From Posidonia oceanica (Eukaryota; Streptophyta; Magnoliopsida; Alismatales; Posidoniaceae): a stretch of DNA of 64,000 nt. The DNA is taken from the NCBI GenBank assembly GCA_037176725.1, contig JAZBRS010000057.1, positions 82,481,501 to 82,545,500 of the forward strand, read 5' to 3'. The notes under the pieces are model-generated. The model was not told where the DNA came from. It was given only the letters and a program-made list of their open reading frames with translations, and did not search any database. The position numbers and the translations under genes were made by a program. Below are positions 1 to 10,873 of this stretch, piece after piece (the stretch's first letter is position 1; every line of letters begins with the position of its first letter).

Positions 1-45
1 TTCAAGCTTCTGCAACTATCTGCCTGTCCCTCTGTAATCAGCGTA

Positions 46-1248
46 ATGGGCTTTCCTACTCTGCTAACTCCTGCACACTGCTCGGAAGCCCTGCGAGAAT
101 GGATCAGCAGGCTCACTCTACAAGACTGTGAACAGCTGTGCCTGTGAGGCATACCAACCAAGCTGCTGAAGGCTGCTGATGTGGAGGTCAGCCGCCACCT
201 TCTGTGTGCCGCCGCAAGATTCTGGAAGCCGGCGCATCATGTCTTCCGTTTCAACAAGACTGAGCTGACACCTACACTGGAAGAGGTGCGTCGGATCTGC
301 GGCTTTTCAAAGATCCTGGGGCCGCCTGTTTTTATGAGGTGCGACGGATACCTCCAGGTCCTGAGCCAGCTGACTGGGCTCCCCACTCGAACCTGCCAAC
401 AGAAATTAATCTGCACCAGCGGGCCTGAACCTATGCTTCGCCTCGCGCACTTTGATGATATCATGAACAAGCGCGCAGAACTCGGAGATGAGCTGTGGCT
501 CCGAGGATTTGTTATTCGCTTCCTGGGCGAGCTGATCTGTACCCATGGCCGACTGACAGTGGCCATCGAGGTTGCAGAAATTGCATTAACTGTGGTGACC
601 CAGCACATAGACCTGGCACCAATTGTCCTGGCAGAGACCTATCGCGGGCTGGACCGCATCTCTCATCGCTGCCGCCACTTCCACGGTTGCGGAGCACTCA
701 TACAAGTCTGGCTGACCACGCACTTAGAAATGGACCTCTTGCGCCCTCAAGTGCATGCCTTTGAAGCCTACTGCAGCAGCGCCCGTGCCAAGACAGAAAA
801 GAGCGTTAAAGAAGAATACGAGAGGCTGTCAGCACTGACTGACGACGCTATAACCTGGCGTATTGTCCCCTCTGCAGCAGAACCATTCACTGTCTTCTTC
901 AGCGCACGTGACATGAGGCTGATCATTCTTCCAGGTTTCACAGCAGGCGTAGAGTACCATCTAATCAGGGTCATGCGCCAGTTCGGCTTCCAGCAGGGCG
1001 CCTTCATTGACAGTACAGCGCCCCAGCTTCTACAGATGTACCCTCTCAGCACAACTGCCCCAACCAAGAAGCTTGCTAGTCTGATGCAGCATGGGGTCCA
1101 ATCTACAGACATTGCAGCTGTGAGAGGTGTAGGATGCACCCCTGAGTATGAAGCTGAAGTCCGACAACTCTGGCCTATCATTGAAATTCCGCCAGGCGGC
1201 CCTTTGTTTCCCGACTCCCGGCAGTCGAAGAAGGCCCGAGTTGACTAG
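46..1248 (+). pseudogene. Extra ORF of element A, DUF7745 / plant-mobile-domain-like protein
   Basis: The frame is open from the window edge. The ATG at 46 (MGFPTLL) aligns with an internal ATG of the second copy at 15475-16722, so the true start may lie upstream. It encodes about 400 residues with one in-frame TGA at 145-147, where the other copy has TGG. Visible motifs are FWKPAHHVFRF and ELTPTLEEVRRICGF near the N-terminus, then a VLAETYRGLDRI block and a late VMRQFGFQQGAF block; these fit the DUF7745 family, which shares its N-terminal motif with the plant mobile domain (PMD). Such extra ORFs are known between integrase and the 3' LTR in Tat elements. The biochemical role is unknown. The product ends with a basic tail (SRQSKKARVD) that could be a nuclear-localisation signal. 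Apart from the TGA it is the best preserved reading frame in the window. Confidence 0.75.
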
Positions 1249-1559
1249 GCCCTTGTGCAACCATCATATGGTCTTCTTTCAAACTATGCTGTACATTTCT
1301 GGCCTGCCACAGGCATTGTACCCACCAAGCTTTATCAATGAAAAACTGTTTCTGCTTTCTGCTTGCATATCAAGATTCTTTGCTGTATTGCATATCATTA
1401 TCATCACCATCTTGGGCCCTCTAACCAGACTTGCAGACATCACAACGCAGCAAAGTCCTCAGCACCCAATCTGGAGTCCGGAGCCTCTGCGGACCCTCGT
1501 CGTCAAGCTACGCCATCTGGCGTCCCCGGCTGGTCACCCCCAGCTGGATCATCATCTCC

Positions 1560-1740
1560 TGCGGGCTGGCACCCCAAACTGCTCGGCGAAAGGTCCGTCA
1601 ACCTGTCATCCTCCTCAGCTGATCATCCCCAGCTGAGTCCCCAGCGGGCTGGCACCCCAAACTGCTTGGCGAAAGGTCCGTCAACCTGTCATCCTCCTCA
1701 GCTGATCATCCTCAGCTGAGTCCCTAGCGGGCTGGTACCC
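1560..1740. repeat. 83-bp tandem repeat, about two copies
   Basis: The phrase GGCTGGCACCCCAAACTGCT recurs at about 1564 and 1647, and a diverged start appears at about 1730. Each unit contains CAGCTGATCATCC followed by CAGCTGAG, a short inverted repeat. It lies just downstream of the extra ORF. The rest of 1249-1905 shows nothing else I recognise. Confidence 0.8.
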
Positions 1741-1814
1741 CAAACTACTCGTCTGACAAGCACGACAATCTTGTCATCACCCTCTGCTTTCGATGCCAAG
1801 GACGCGTTGGCCAG

Positions 1815-1841
1815 CCCCTAGTGTCATCCCGACACCAGGGG
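1815..1841. other. Hairpin homologous to one in element B
   Basis: CCCCTAGTGTC, loop ATCCC, GACACCAGGGG: 10 of 11 positions pair. The same place in element B (17201-17228) has CCCCTGGTATC / GATACCAGGGG. An A-T pair has become a G-C pair, so pairing is conserved while sequence is not. Confidence 0.7.
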
Positions 1842-1905
1842 CATCTTTTGATCGCCCCTTGGTATCATTCTTCCCCTCTTTCCCCTATGATATTCCTGGT
1901 GTCAT

Positions 1906-2505
1906 AGGATGATTTCTTCTCATCATTACCTCATCCCCTCTTTGCCGGCCGATAAGTCCGATATCATATCAATCAGTAGTTCTCATCATGATCTCATCCC
2001 CTCTTTAGCAATAGTTCTCATCATGATCTCATCCCCCTCTTTAGCAGTAGTTCTCATCATGATCTCATCCCCCTCTTTAGCAATAGTTCTCATCATGATC
2101 TCATCCCCTCTTTAGCAGTAACTCTCATCATGATCTCATCCCCCTCTTTAGCAATAGTTCTCATCATGATCTCATCCCCTCTTTAGCAATAGTTCTCATC
2201 ATGATCTCATCCCCTCTTTAGCAATAGTTCTCATCATGATCTCATCCCCTCTTTAGCAGTAATTCTCATCATGATCTCATCCCCTCTTTAGCAGTAATTC
2301 TCATCAAGATCTCATCCCCCTCTTTAGCAATAGTTCTCATCATGATCTCATCCCCTCTTTAGCAGTAATTCTCATCATGATCTCATCCCCTCTTTAGCAG
2401 TAATTCTCATCATGATCTCATCCCCTCTTTAGCAATAATTCTCATCATTACCTCATCCCCCTCTTTAGCAGTAGCTCTCATCATGATCTCGTCCCCTCTT
2501 ATCAT
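1906..2505. repeat. ~36-bp tandem array, about 16 copies
   Basis: The unit is roughly CTCTTTAGCAATAGTTCTCA followed by TCATGATCTCATCCCC, period 35-36 bp, with small substitutions (AGTAGT, AGTAAT). The core CTCATCATGATCTCATC contains the palindrome ATCATGAT. This is the first of three adjacent arrays in the 3' region of element A. Confidence 0.9.
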
Positions 2506-2668
2506 CAATCACATGCTAGGCTGATATCCGAAACTATCAAACAATCAATCACATGCTAGGCTGATATCCGAAACTATCAAACAATCAATCACATGCTAAG
2601 CTGATATCCAAAACTATCAAACAATCAATCACATGCTAGGCTGATATCCGAAACTATCAAACAATCAA
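2506..2668. repeat. 40-bp tandem array, four copies
   Basis: The unit starts AATCACATGCTAGGCTGATA and continues TCCGAAACTATCAAACAATC. TGATA and TATCA within the unit are complementary and could form a small stem. One copy has AAGCTGATATCCAAAAC. It joins directly to the next array, which keeps the TGATA...TATC spacing. Confidence 0.9.
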
Positions 2669-3460
2669 GCACTCTCAGGTTGATAACCTAAACTATCATC
2701 TGGGCCGATCCATGGTTGGCCCACAGTTGTGTTATACGGCTGACATCCAGTAACTGTCCCTTGCAATTGCGGTTTCCAGTTGATAGGTCTGTAAACTATC
2801 CTCCAGTTGATAGGTCTGTAAACTATCCACCAGTTGATAGGACTGTAAACTATCGCAAGGCTAATATCCTAAACTATCACCAGTAATTGCATTATACGGC
2901 TGATATCCAGTAACTATCCCTCATCATTGCGCGTTTCCAGTTGATAGGTCTGTAAACTATCCGCCAGTTGATAGGTCTGTAAACTATCCGCCAGTTGATA
3001 GGACTGTAAACTATCACGCGCAATCATGTTATACGGCTGACATCCAGTAACTGTCCCTCGCAATGCCGTTTCCAGTTGATAGGACTGTAAACTATCCTCC
3101 AGTTGATAGGTCTGTAAACTATCCACCAGTTGACAGGACCGTAAACTGTCGCTCCAGTTGATAGACTGTAAACTATCCGGCATTTGCGTTATACGGCTGA
3201 TATCCAGTAACTATCACTCATGGTTTGTGGCTTCCAGTTGATAGGTCTGTAAACTATCCGCCAGTTGATAGGTCTGTAAACTATCCGCTAGTTGATAGGA
3301 CTGTAAACTATCCCACACAACCATGTTATACTGCTGATATCCAGTAACTATCACTCACAACTGCTTCCGGTTGACAGGACCGTAAACTGTCATTCCAGGC
3401 TGATAACCTAAACTATCACTCCCGGTTGATAGGACCGTAAACTATCCAGACGATAAGCCC
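2669..3460. repeat. Composite ~26-bp array of GATAG/CTATC hairpins
   Basis: The basic unit is CCAGTTGATAGGTCTGTAAA plus CTATCC, grouped in threes and separated by a longer module (TTATACGGCTGATATCCAGT, then AACTATC). Each unit has GATAG...CTATC arms 9 nt apart. Several copies read GACAG...CTGTC instead (near 3130 and 3370), and the longer module shows GACA...TGTC in place of GATA...TATC (near 2743 and 3037), so both arms have changed together. The last unit has GATAA...TTATC. Confidence 0.9.
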
Positions 3461-3880
3461 GTCACCTTATCACCTTTTTTGGCATGACCTTGTCCCAGGA
3501 AGGCAAAGTCACGCAAACCCCTTTTGCGATAGGAGAGTTGGCCTCTCTCCCCTCGCACCCTTTTTTCTTTTTCTGCTAGCTTGCTCCCCGGGTGGGGACA
3601 GGCTGCACCCTGTTTTTCCCTCGCTTTGTCGCGCAAGTCTGGCCTCCCTGCCAGATCCTCGCGCCACATTGCGCCTTTTTATCATTCCTCTTGCATCATC
3701 TTAGCACCTCCTCAGCTAGCACTGCATATTACTTTAGCATCATCACCATCACTTGCACAGCATCAGCATCTATTCTAGCTGCACTAACTTTTATGCTAAC
3801 TTCTTGCATTGCATTTGCATTAGCATGCATCGCACTCTGCACAGCATTCATCTGCACCTAGCATCTTGCATTGCGGCAAC
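3461..3880. other. 3' region between array and PPT stem-loop
   Basis: A non-coding stretch. Its last part is rich in TTGCATTGCATTTGCAT-like runs and GCATCAGCATC, also found before the PPT of element B (27180-27380). I see no gene. Confidence 0.6.
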
Positions 3881-3919
3881 GGGCTACGATCTTCGGTGCA
3901 TCCGCCGAATAAGTAGCTC
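3881..3919 (+). other. Conserved two-tier stem-loop upstream of PPT
   Basis: The outer arms are GGGCTAC (3881-3887) and GTAGCTC (3913-3919); the inner arms are TTCGG (3892-3896) and CCGAA (3905-3909). In element B the outer arms are GAGTCAC and GTGACTC and the inner arms TTCGG and CTGAA. The loop TGCATCCG is identical. Covariation of the outer stem supports a real RNA structure. It follows the conserved phrase ATTGCGGCAACG. Confidence 0.75.
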
Positions 3920-3952
3920 ACGCCCATAGCAACCCGCTGCTCCCGCCGGTCA

Positions 3953-4034
3953 GATGGGGTGTCTTGTCAACCCTGAGCAGCGGCCTCGCTCCGCTTGACC
4001 TTGCTCAGGGAGGGGCATCTGTTGACACCCCATC
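3953..4034 (+). promoter_or_regulatory. Polypurine tract inside a double stem spanning the LTR border
   Basis: The PPT AGGGAGGGG (4007-4015) lies four bases before the LTR, the usual plus-strand priming position. GATGGGGTGTC (3953-3963) is complementary to GACACCCCATC at the LTR start (4024-4034). Inside this, CCCTGAGCA (3971-3979) pairs with TGCTCAGGG (4002-4010), which covers the 5' part of the PPT. Element B keeps the inner stem with one mismatch. Confidence 0.8.
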
Positions 4035-7000
4035 TTGGTAGGCTTGGATCCTTGGAGCCCTCCTGATGATTGCTGGACTCAAACCCCAAAGCCAAACCCT
4101 AATCCTCTTCTTTACCCTTCAAAATCAGCCCATCTTGACCTAAGCCTTTACCCCTCTTCCCAAGCTCAAAACCTAACCAAAACCCATAGGAAAACCCACC
4201 AACACTCACTTAACAAGCCTACCCAAGAACCCAGAAATTTCCAAACCTAGACCATTCCCAAAAACCCTAGAAAACCTAGGCAAAACTCCCCTTTTTCTAC
4301 ACCTTAAAACCCCTCCAAAACCTTCTTAGAATCAAACCAAAACTTCAGGACCAATACCTCAAACCTTAGGCTGCCCACTCACCAATTTTCACCCCATTCC
4401 AAGACCCTTAAGACCCCCTTTCATCCAAATTATCCTTCTCTCTCTCTGGGATTATCATTTTCTCTCTCCTCTCTCTCTCCTGATTATCATCTCTCTTTTC
4501 ATCCCCTTTTTGCCCTTTTTCTGGCCTGGCTATGGGCCCCCTTTATGCTTCTATCCTTTCTCTATCTTATTCCTATTTTTACTTTATTTTTAACACTTTC
4601 CCTAATTTTCAAAAAATCCTTTTCCTTCAACCTATCTCTTTTCCTTTTATCTCCCTCTTTTTTCCATTTCTTTCCTCCTTCTCTTTTCCTTTTCCCTCTC
4701 TTGCAAAAATCCATGAAAACCCCTAAAAATCTGTAAAACCCCAAAATATAAAAGAAACAAATCAGAACCCTAAGAAAAACAATTAAAAAAACATTAAACA
4801 AGCAATTAAAAACCTAAACTTAACTAAATCAAACTAAAAGGAAAACCAAGCATGTAAGCTAAAAAATGCAAGACAAATCTAAAGAAACCACTGAAAAATC
4901 AAGGAAAAAACTAAAATAAAACCAAAATCTACCAAAAGTAAAAACCCCATCAAAAGAATTAAAAAACAAACCCTAAAAAGAAGAATTAAAAAACAAACAC
5001 TAAAACAAGTAATTAAAGAAACAAAGAGACTTAACCTAACAAACCTAAGGAAAAAACAAATTAAAAACTCAATTAAAAGGAAAAGAAAAACACATTTAAA
5101 AGATTTAAAAACACCCTATCAAACCAGAAAAATCTAACTAAAAACTTCAAGAAAAATCAACAAGTAAAAATCAAAGCATAATTTAAAAGACTTAAGAAAG
5201 AAAAAACCCTAAGAAGACTAAGACTTAAAAACCCAAAACCAATCTTGGTTAATACAAAAATAAATCCTAAAAAATCCTAATCAATATCCTAAGTGTCCAA
5301 CAAAGGAAACACATTTTTTAAAACAATTTAAAAAAGGTTTAACAAACATTTAATCAAGTGAAAACCAATTAAAAGCAAAACCAAAACCCTAAAACCCTAA
5401 TCAAGCCCAAAACCCATTTAAACCACACTAATTAACCAAAAGAAGTCATTAAAAAATCTGATTAAGATCCTAATTCACAGCACAAGCACCCTAATATTTC
5501 TACTTATTTTTAATTTATTTTTTCCTATTTTATTTCTCTTCTTTTCCCTCTCTTTCTTTCTTCCTTCTCATTTCTCTTTCTTTTTTCTTCCTTACTGGGC
5601 CCAATTCAGCTCGTCTCCCCTTTCTTCTTCATTTCTTTTTTCTTTCTTTTTTACCTTCGGCCCGCAGCCCAGCCTTCTTCACCCGTCTTCTTCCTTAGCT
5701 TCCGCGTTTTCTCCTCAGCTTTTCCTCCCGCGAACGGCAGCTACAGCTCTCCCTCCTTCGTTTGAAATTCAAGCTTCCATCCTTTCATCTACAGCAGCTC
5801 GCCGCTTCTCCTCTATCTCAGCACCATTTCCGGGAGGCATTGAATGCCAATCGCCTCGCCGACGCCCGTCGTTTCTGCTGCAGTGCCGCCGGTGGAATTC
5901 AAACCTCCAGCGCGCCCAGCAGCCTCCGTCCTCTGATAAAAAGCCAGCCCTTCAATCCTCCTTCATCGCTTTTTGACGCTCCGAGAGAGAGAGAGCTGAA
6001 ATCCAGAGAATTCTCCAGCAAAGCCTTCTTCTTCTCCCTCTGAAAATCCAGCAGAGCTTCCCCTTCCTTTTCCAGCAATCCAAGCCCCTTCCAAGCCTCG
6101 AATTCCCTTCCATTTTGATCCCCCAAGTTCACCCAGAAACCCAGCAGTCCTCCTCCACCATTTCCCAGCCTTTTCCTTCCCTGTAAACGCTCCAGCCCAC
6201 CCGAACTTTCACCTGAAAAGCCAACTGTAACCCAACACCTCCTCTCCTGAAATTATCTTCACCACAGTCCACCGCATCTTCCCAAATCCTTCCCCAACAC
6301 TCACCTGCACTCCACCTTCCAGAAACACCAGACCTTCAACCCTATCTCTCACCACTGCCTGAGATTTCCACTACAAACACCTTGCCTCACTTCTGTCCAG
6401 AATCAGCCTGCCCTTCCAATTTCTCGCCACACCCTCCAGAACACCAATTCAACCACCTAGAATCCTTCCCCAGACCTCCAGCAATCTCCCCGAAGGCTCC
6501 GCTTCGCTGGACGAGCAGCGGACAAGGCCCCCCACCTCCAGCTGCTCACTATCAACCCAAAAGACCCAATCTTCCGCTCGAGCTGCAGAAGCGTCATCCG
6601 ATCATCCGAGGAGCTCCGGAGCTTCGTCCTGAAGACGCTCGAACCACCGTGAGCCGCCAGCATCCACCGCAGCGACCAGACGACCATCGCCGGCCAGCTC
6701 CGACACTGCTGAGGTCGGGAGGACGCTCCAGACACGAACACAGGTATTTCCTTACCTTCCCCGCTCTCTCTCCTCCTCCTGTTGCTTCCCCGCCGATCAG
6801 AGTCAGCTTCCAAGCCTTCCTGCTCCGTCCTCGACTCGCCGGTCTTCCTGTCTTCTTCGGCGCCGGTCCCCTGATCTCCGGACGCTTCGCCTAGCAGAAC
6901 GGACTCCCGACGATTCCCAGAGCTCCGCACGGTCGCCGGCTACGTCCTCCGCCGTCTCGCGCCTCCCCAAGCTCCCTGTGCCGGCGGTGCTGAGGTCCGG

Positions 7001-8734
7001 TGGCTCACTGCTACAGTACCTCTCACCGCCGGTAGATTACTGTGCTTTTATTTTTCTGTTTATATAGTTTCTGTGCTAATATTGCATGTTTGCCTTAAGT
7101 TTTTTTAATTTTTGCGTTTCAGTCCTCTGTCCATTTAATATGCTTAGTTTTTAATTAAAAATCATGCTAAATTGCTCTGAATATCTGTGCTTTTCAGTAT
7201 TTTCTTTTCAGTCCTTTTACTGTGCTGTGCTGTTGTATTATTTTGCATTTTAGCCCCTCTGTTCTTGACTTTTGCACTTAAGTCCTGCCCTAAATCAGTT
7301 CATTTAATTGCATGCATTTTACCATATGAAATTGCATTCTGCATCCCTGCATGTTTTTGATTTTGCATATAGGTCCATGCACTGTAGTAACTTAGGTTTT
7401 ATTTTTAATTTTTACATACTGCATTACATATTTTCCCCCTTGTTTTTGCATATTTGCATTTAGGTCCATTTTAAATGGACAGTAACCATTTTGCATGCAT
7501 TTTGGCTTATTGCATTGCATTTTCAACCTTGAACTTTTAAAAAATTGCACATCAGTCCTTTTCAGTGTTTTCAGAGCATATTTACCATACAAAATTGCAT
7601 ATTTGACCCCTGCATGATTCAAAAATCACACATAGGTCCCTGCATCTTTTAAAAACCATGTAAAAAGACTGTTTTGCCCCTAAAGTTGCATCTTAGCTCC
7701 TATGCTTACAAAATTGCATGTAGACCCTCCACTTGCATCCCCAGACTCCCCAGGACCCTGTTTTCTGGAAAATTTGCACTTTAGACCCCAGTTTTTTCCA
7801 AAATTGCACTCTAATTTCTTTTTGTTTTCAAAACCTCTTCCAATGCATACCCTCTTTTCAAATTAGCTTTCTGAGCCCAGTCCTTTGCAAAATAACCTTC
7901 TGCCCTCTCCTGTTTTCAAAACCCTCCTCTGTAGACCATCTTTTGTGAAAATTTGCATTTTAGCCCCTTTTCTTTTTCAAAAATGCTTTTGAACTCCTGT
8001 CTTTTCCAAGTTTGTTCCCCTTGTTTCCTTTTGCTTGTGCATGCATTCTGCATTCATTTAGCTTTGCATTTTAGCATCCCTTTGCACACACTAAGCACCT
8101 TTAGCTCCCCTTTACTTGGGAGGACCTTTTGCACGCCCCTAGGACCTCCTGAACACCTAGATCTGCTCTTCTCCCCTATTCTGGCCTTCCTACCTTGAAG
8201 CTGCGATATCTTCCGATCCGGCCGTTGGATCTTCTCAAGCAAGCTGCCCAGGCGACCGCAGCGAAGCGCTCTTCAGCATGGACCAGACAGATCTCAGATC
8301 AGGCTCTCGGATTTTCAGGTATGTCCTCTTAAACCTCTGCATTGCATTCATTTGCATGCCATTTGCATAGTTTTCCTTGTTTTCGATTTCTGTCTCTTTG
8401 AGCATGTAGAATAGGACCTCCCCTTTCTGCTTAGCAACTCAGATCTCTGTTTTGCGTTCCCCTGTGGACTTTGTGTTGTGTTTTCCCTGGATTCACCACT
8501 TAATGTGACTTTCTCCCCCCTTTTCCACGATCCGATCGCATCGCGAGCTTTGGGCAGCATGCGAGACACACCGTGGAGCGGTTTAGTGGGAAACGGTCAT
8601 AGAGAGCTGGTAATCCCTCCGTTTGCTCACTCTCCCCGTTGTAGGTCTTCACACCTACCCTGGGTGGTCCTAAACAATGTCTGTTCTTACACACACATTG
8701 TCTTGCTCCTCTTTGGCATCTTCTGATCTCTTCT

Positions 8735-9030
8735 TTGCATTTAGCATTCGCACAGTTTTCCGAGGTTTTATCTCGCAGCTTTTGGCACCGTTTTACGTGC
8801 CCGTTCTCGTTTTGGCACCGTTTTGCGTGCCTGCTTTGTCTTTCGCGTCGTTTTACGCGCTCGTCCTGTTTTTGGCACAGTTTTGCGTGCCCGTCACCGT
8901 CTTTTGCACCGATTTGCGTACCGCTTTGCTTTCTTGCCTGTTTTACGTGCCGACCTTGTCTTTTTGCACCGTTTTGCGCGCTTTCTTGTTTTTCGCCTCG
9001 TTTTGCGTGTTTTACGCCGTTTTCCTCTTG
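8735..9030 (+). repeat. Degenerate ~32-bp LTR repeat with GTTTTGCGTGCC core
   Basis: About eight diverged copies of a unit combining TTTTGGCACC and GTTTTGCGTGCC. The same motif recurs in LTR C (41240-41540). Reading frames across it are by-products of the repeat. Confidence 0.7.
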
Positions 9031-9560
9031 CATGTCGATTGCATTGCATGGTTTTACCGTTGTTTTGCTTTTTCGCCTGCATTTGCATATAGGGCTGTGA
9101 TGCTTACTGTCTGGAGTTCTCACGAGCTTGGTTTCGCCCGGTTCGGAACACAGACAGTGCGACTGAGCGTTTAGAAAGCACGTTTACTTCCCTTGCTTTG
9201 CCTCTTCCCACTTAGAGCGCACCTTGAGCATTCATTTAGGCATTCATAGGCACATAGGCATTCAATCCTGCATTTCCCTGCATATGCGAGCGTAAGCCTA
9301 GAAAGACCGATTTTCAGGCGTGTCGGGGGTGCCTAACACCTTCCCCGCACGTAACAGGAGTCCTTGCCTTGTCTTTTGGCCCGCAATGACCATACTGCCC
9401 TTATCTTAGGCTAGAGTCATCTCATTTGCATGAATTTGCATTTGTTTCCCTTGCATTGCTTTGCTTTGCATTTCTTGCTTGGTTTGCGTGTTAATTCACG
9501 CATTTCCCCCGGTTTTCCTTGTCTCCCGTTAATAGACATGGTGGCGACTCTGATTTGTCT
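9031..9560 (+). promoter_or_regulatory. Conserved LTR R/U5-like domain (copy in LTR A)
   Basis: This block is shared with LTR B (31233-31760) and LTR C (41577-42060). Landmarks in order are GCATTGCATGGTTTT, TCGCCTGCATTT, TTCGGAAC, a mini-hairpin CAGT/ACTG (9155-9165), GGGGGTGCCTAACACC, ACGTAACAGGAGTCC, and GGTGGCGACTC. It is far more conserved than the rest of the LTRs. I infer constraint on reverse transcription, packaging or RNA ends. Confidence 0.7.
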
Positions 9561-9665
9561 TATCTTTCTCTTTTCTTCTCGATTTCAAGTGTTTTCGAGT
9601 CGAGCCTCTTCCTCAGATCCAATCGCCGCTAAATAGCGAGCCTGATTCCGATCGGGATCGCTACA

Positions 9666-10873
9666 CCGCCCCTCCTGGAGAGCGCCTCTATCTGCCATCT
9701 AGCCACAGCGACGATCCCGTCAACACACTAGCCCGTTGCATCCCTGGCTGGCCTGTTCGCATCCCTGATTGCCACAGTATCGCAGTCAGTTGCGCCAGGA
9801 GGTCTGCCAGCCAGCCAGCCTGCAACAGAGCAGATACCCCAACCAGTGGTATGTCTGGCAGCCAGAACAGACCCTGTAGACAAAGGAATCGTCGGGTAGG
9901 ACTTTGAGGAGGCCGTCTGCGCCTACTATGTCGACACACCCTTAGAAGACGAAGAGGGTGTGACTACAGAAGCCCAGGTGGCTGACAGGCTTGGAGATTT
10001 GGAGTTGTTGTTTCAAGAACAACTAACGGCATTGGCTGAGGATGTCGCCGAACAGGAGGCATAGAGGAAAGGGAAAGCCATGGTCACGGGTCCCTCCCCG
10101 CCACATGACCGTCCCTCAATCATGGTCTTGAGAGAAGAGATAGGGGCAGCACCCACTAGACCGAACGAGTTGATCACTCTCCAGCCCGGAGGCCGGTCTA
10201 GATGGTATATTAAGTGCATGTCCTGCACAGGCAGTGCGTATAGCGGCAGTACACAGATTAGCCACGCAGAGGACAGTTGTCCATCCCCGACACCCCCCGC
10301 AAGTACATTTGAGAACGCGGAGGAGGGGGCAGCAGTGACCCCAGCATAGACAGTGGCAGAAATAGTAGTTCCAACAGTCCAAGCAGCCCTAGCAGAGACA
10401 GTAATGCCAGAGCAGACAGTAATGCTAGAGCAATAGTAATGCCAGAGCAGACAGTAATGCCAGAGCAGACAGTAATGCCAGAGCAGACAGCAATGCCAGA
10501 GCAAACAGAAATGCCAGAGCCGTCAACAGGACCAAGGGCCACTCAAGCAGATGCCACCCATCGAGCCTACAAGAATGCCCGGGTGAGCGTGACTGTCCTA
10601 AGGCGTCATCCGGACCGAGAGGCAGAACCTGTTCACTCCTTCGACATCATAGATCCCATATTCGAGAAGGAGATCCTCTCGGAACTCATTGCATATAAGG
10701 AGGAGGATGATACAGGCGCAGGTGAGAATGATGAACCACCACCTGAGTTCCAGCCCTTTGATGATGACCTAGAGGGGCCTAACCTCCATGTTGAGGAGGA
10801 GACAGAGGCGATCAACATCGGCACAGCCACAGACGTTAAAGAAGTCCGCATCAGTGCCAAACTGACACCCTAG
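9666..10873 (+). pseudogene. Pol linker upstream of RT (element B)
   Basis: Decayed coding sequence homologous to 50990-52310 of element C. Shared blocks include YYVDTPLEDEE, LGDLELLFQEQL, ELITLQPGG and FEKEILSELIAY. No enzyme domain is recognisable; it links protease and RT. Stops and small frameshifts break it, and the last stop (TAG, 10871-10873) replaces a CAG kept in C. Confidence 0.7.
10380..10520 (+). repeat. 18-bp coding tandem repeat (PEQT) in the pol linker
   Basis: About seven copies of TAATGCCAGAGCAGACAG encode a V/A-M-P-E-Q-T repeat. Element C has an unrelated Ala/Ser/Thr-rich repeat at the same place (51480-51970). The linker is therefore a fast-changing, expandable segment. 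Confidence 0.85.

Larger units (their letters stand above)
1..9665 (+). mobile_element. Element A, 3' part of a Tat-lineage Ty3/gypsy retrotransposon
   Basis: The order is extra ORF, tandem arrays, PPT, LTR, which is the 3' half of a Tat-type element; gag-pol would lie upstream of the window. The LTR at its right end directly abuts the pol of element B, so it may act as 3' LTR of A and 5' LTR of B (a tandem LTR-internal-LTR-internal-LTR array). That sharing is inferred from adjacency. Confidence 0.75.
4020..9665 (+). mobile_element. LTR of elements A/B, 5.6 kb
   Basis: It starts TGTTGACACCCCATC just after a PPT and ends about 9665 (GGGATCGCTACA), where recognisable pol-linked sequence begins. 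The first part is rich in AAACCCTAA-like words. The stretch 4730-5500 is A-rich with no gene. A weak TATA-like TGATAAAAAG lies near 5934. From 5700 to 7000 the DNA is C-rich and a plausible untranslated leader. From 7000 to 8500 it is T-rich with repeated TTGCATTTTAGNCCC-like words. The 3' border is less certain than the 5' border, because LTR C ends with about 45 further bases. Confidence 0.75.

Noticed and set aside
10116..10542. Leu/Cys-rich minus-strand ORFs opposite the PEQT repeat
   Set aside because: Reverse-strand reading of an 18-bp coding repeat; the + strand is homologous to element C pol.
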